The notes beneath the pieces were generated by a model. It made no database searches. It was not told the origin of the DNA and saw only the letters and a list, made by a program, of their open reading frames with translations. From NCBI GenBank assembly GCA_026708085.1, contig JAPOVP010000173.1, forward strand, positions 1 through 61,323: 61,323 nucleotides of DNA, given 5' to 3'. Each line of letters starts with the position of its first letter. The first letter of the stretch is position 1. Both the position numbers and the translations under genes were made by a program. This document shows positions 60,671 to 61,323 of the stretch, in pieces. The DNA comes from Caldilineaceae bacterium. Its GTDB lineage: Bacteria > Chloroflexota > Anaerolineae > Caldilineales > Caldilineaceae.

Positions 60671-61323
60671 CTAGCCTTCCAGGTACTCGAGCACCCCATC
60701 CCAATCACAATACGTGCCGCCGACCATCTTTTGGGGCTCCGGGCGCGGTATGTGCATGTCCGAACCACCGGTCTTGACCAGTCCGAGGCTATCTGATATC
60801 CGTACATATTCGTCCTCTTGGGCCTCGGTGTGCGCGGGATGGAACACCTCGACACCGTCGAGTCCTTCGTCAGCCAGGGCAGCGATATTCTCTTCGTCGA
60901 ACGTGAAAACGACGCCCGTGTCGTGGCCGGGATGAGCTACCACGGCAATGCCGCCGGCCTCGTGAATAGCCGGAATTACCTCCGGTACCGGTGGGTGGAG
61001 AACCCGGACGCCGGACTCCTCCCGCAAGGCCATGAACTCTTTTTGATTCGACACAACGCCTTTTTTCAGCAACAGCCTATATAATGCTGTCGACTCGGAA
61101 TGTTCCTGAGCCTTCACCTCGGCGTCGTATTCAGCGATGGTCACCTTTGTGCCTTTCCCCTGCAAATATTCCAGCAAGGCGACACTGTACCTTCTTCTCA
61201 CCGACCAGATTTCATCGGCCAGAAAACCCTCCAGAGAAGGAAGCGGACCATCGCGGAAAAAGCCCAAAACGTGGGCCGGTATCCCGCGCCACGAACTTGT
61301 GATCTCGATGCCGGGCAAAAAGG
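60671..61323 (-). CDS. PHP-domain phosphoesterase, C-terminal part (cut by window edge)
   Basis: At least 215 residues of a PHP-domain protein of the RNase AM/TrpH (YciV) type: LPGIEITSSWRGIPAHVLGFF at the cut N-terminal side, then GGIAVVAHPGHDTG, GLDGVEVFHPAH and the final metal-binding GGSDMHIPRP. Family members hydrolyse 3'-5' bis-phosphate nucleotides or act as 5'-3' RNA/DNA exonucleases. The real start and the first metal-binding motif lie beyond 61323; the TTG at 61318 is not a true start. It is convergent with the PhyH gene. Confidence 0.9.
   Translation of the reverse strand, partial: FLPGIEITSSWRGIPAHVLGFFRDGPLPSLEGFLADEIWSVRRRYSVALLEYLQGKGTKVTIAEYDAEVKAQEHSESTALYRLLLKKGVVSNQKEFMALREESGVRVLHPPVPEVIPAIHEAGGIAVVAHPGHDTGVVFTFDEENIAALADEGLDGVEVFHPAHTEAQEDEYVRISDSLGLVKTGGSDMHIPRPEPQKMVGGTYCDWDGVLEYLEG

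Noticed and set aside
1..61323. tRNA, rRNA, CRISPR arrays and known riboswitches
   Set aside because: No cloverleaf, CCA-type ends, regular spaced repeats or recognisable riboswitch cores were found by eye. A covariance-model scan would be needed to exclude small RNAs.

Overview
The window is bacterial, GC-rich and dense with sugar-uptake and sugar/acid catabolism genes. The substrate-binding lipoproteins have Tat-like RRxFL signals ending in AAC lipoboxes. There are six CUT1 ABC transporters without local ATPases, and many Gfo/Idh/MocA dehydrogenases, PhyH dioxygenases and toxin-antitoxin pairs. This profile is typical of Chloroflexota of the Caldilinea/Anaerolinea type, including marine and sponge-associated ones. 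That placement is inferred from protein style; no rRNA or ribosomal marker is present.

Layout. 1-3534: two direct copies of a roughly 315 bp intergenic repeat flank an orphan binding protein plus MalF permease. 3537-6520: a degenerate RuvC-like protein, an FAH-family hydrolase and a Gfo/Idh/MocA oxidoreductase, then the 3' tail of a lost malG and an IS1-type transposase remnant. 7196-7890: a VapBC-like pair. 7997-21207: a minus-strand catabolic cluster (GH116-like glycosidase, SDR, epimerase, DRE-TIM lyase/synthase, ceramidase-like protein, CocE/NonD hydrolase, MalG, MalF, binding protein) with an IclR regulator upstream. 21386-22200: a small hypothetical gene and decayed toxin-antitoxin pieces. 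22694-26045: a plus-strand transporter, followed by a third copy of the long repeat. 26506-35184: a minus-strand transporter operon with a GH32-like protein and an unusual anchored Ig-like protein. Its malG is split by a 2.9 kb IS1595-type transposon carrying a methyltransferase-nuclease fusion. 35821-42821: a transporter followed by three Gfo/Idh/MocA genes, with a small DUF2283 gene between them. 43028-46513: a RelBE-like pair, an HpcH/HpaI aldolase, and an AAA ATPase/TOPRIM-like pair. 46582-49978: a MetE-like protein, an enolase-superfamily dehydratase and a PhyH dioxygenase. 50127-53415: the sixth transporter. 53574-58709: a minus-strand operon of MDR dehydrogenase, GH127 and a GH67-like protein. 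58770-61323: a NagA remnant, a truncated long-repeat copy, a second PhyH and a PHP-domain protein cut by the window edge.

How the genes work together. Lipoproteins capture oligosaccharides and paired permeases import them, presumably energised by a shared MsmK-like ATPase encoded elsewhere. Glycosidases and dehydrogenases/dehydratases then process the sugars. One transporter has been inactivated by the transposon. Its 8 bp duplication is still perfect and the gene rejoins in frame when the element is removed, so the insertion looks recent. The most unusual items are this transposon with its cargo, the RuvC-like protein lacking the canonical acidic residues, the ATPase/TOPRIM pair, the intergenic repeat families, and a cluster that pairs GH116-like and ceramidase-like genes.
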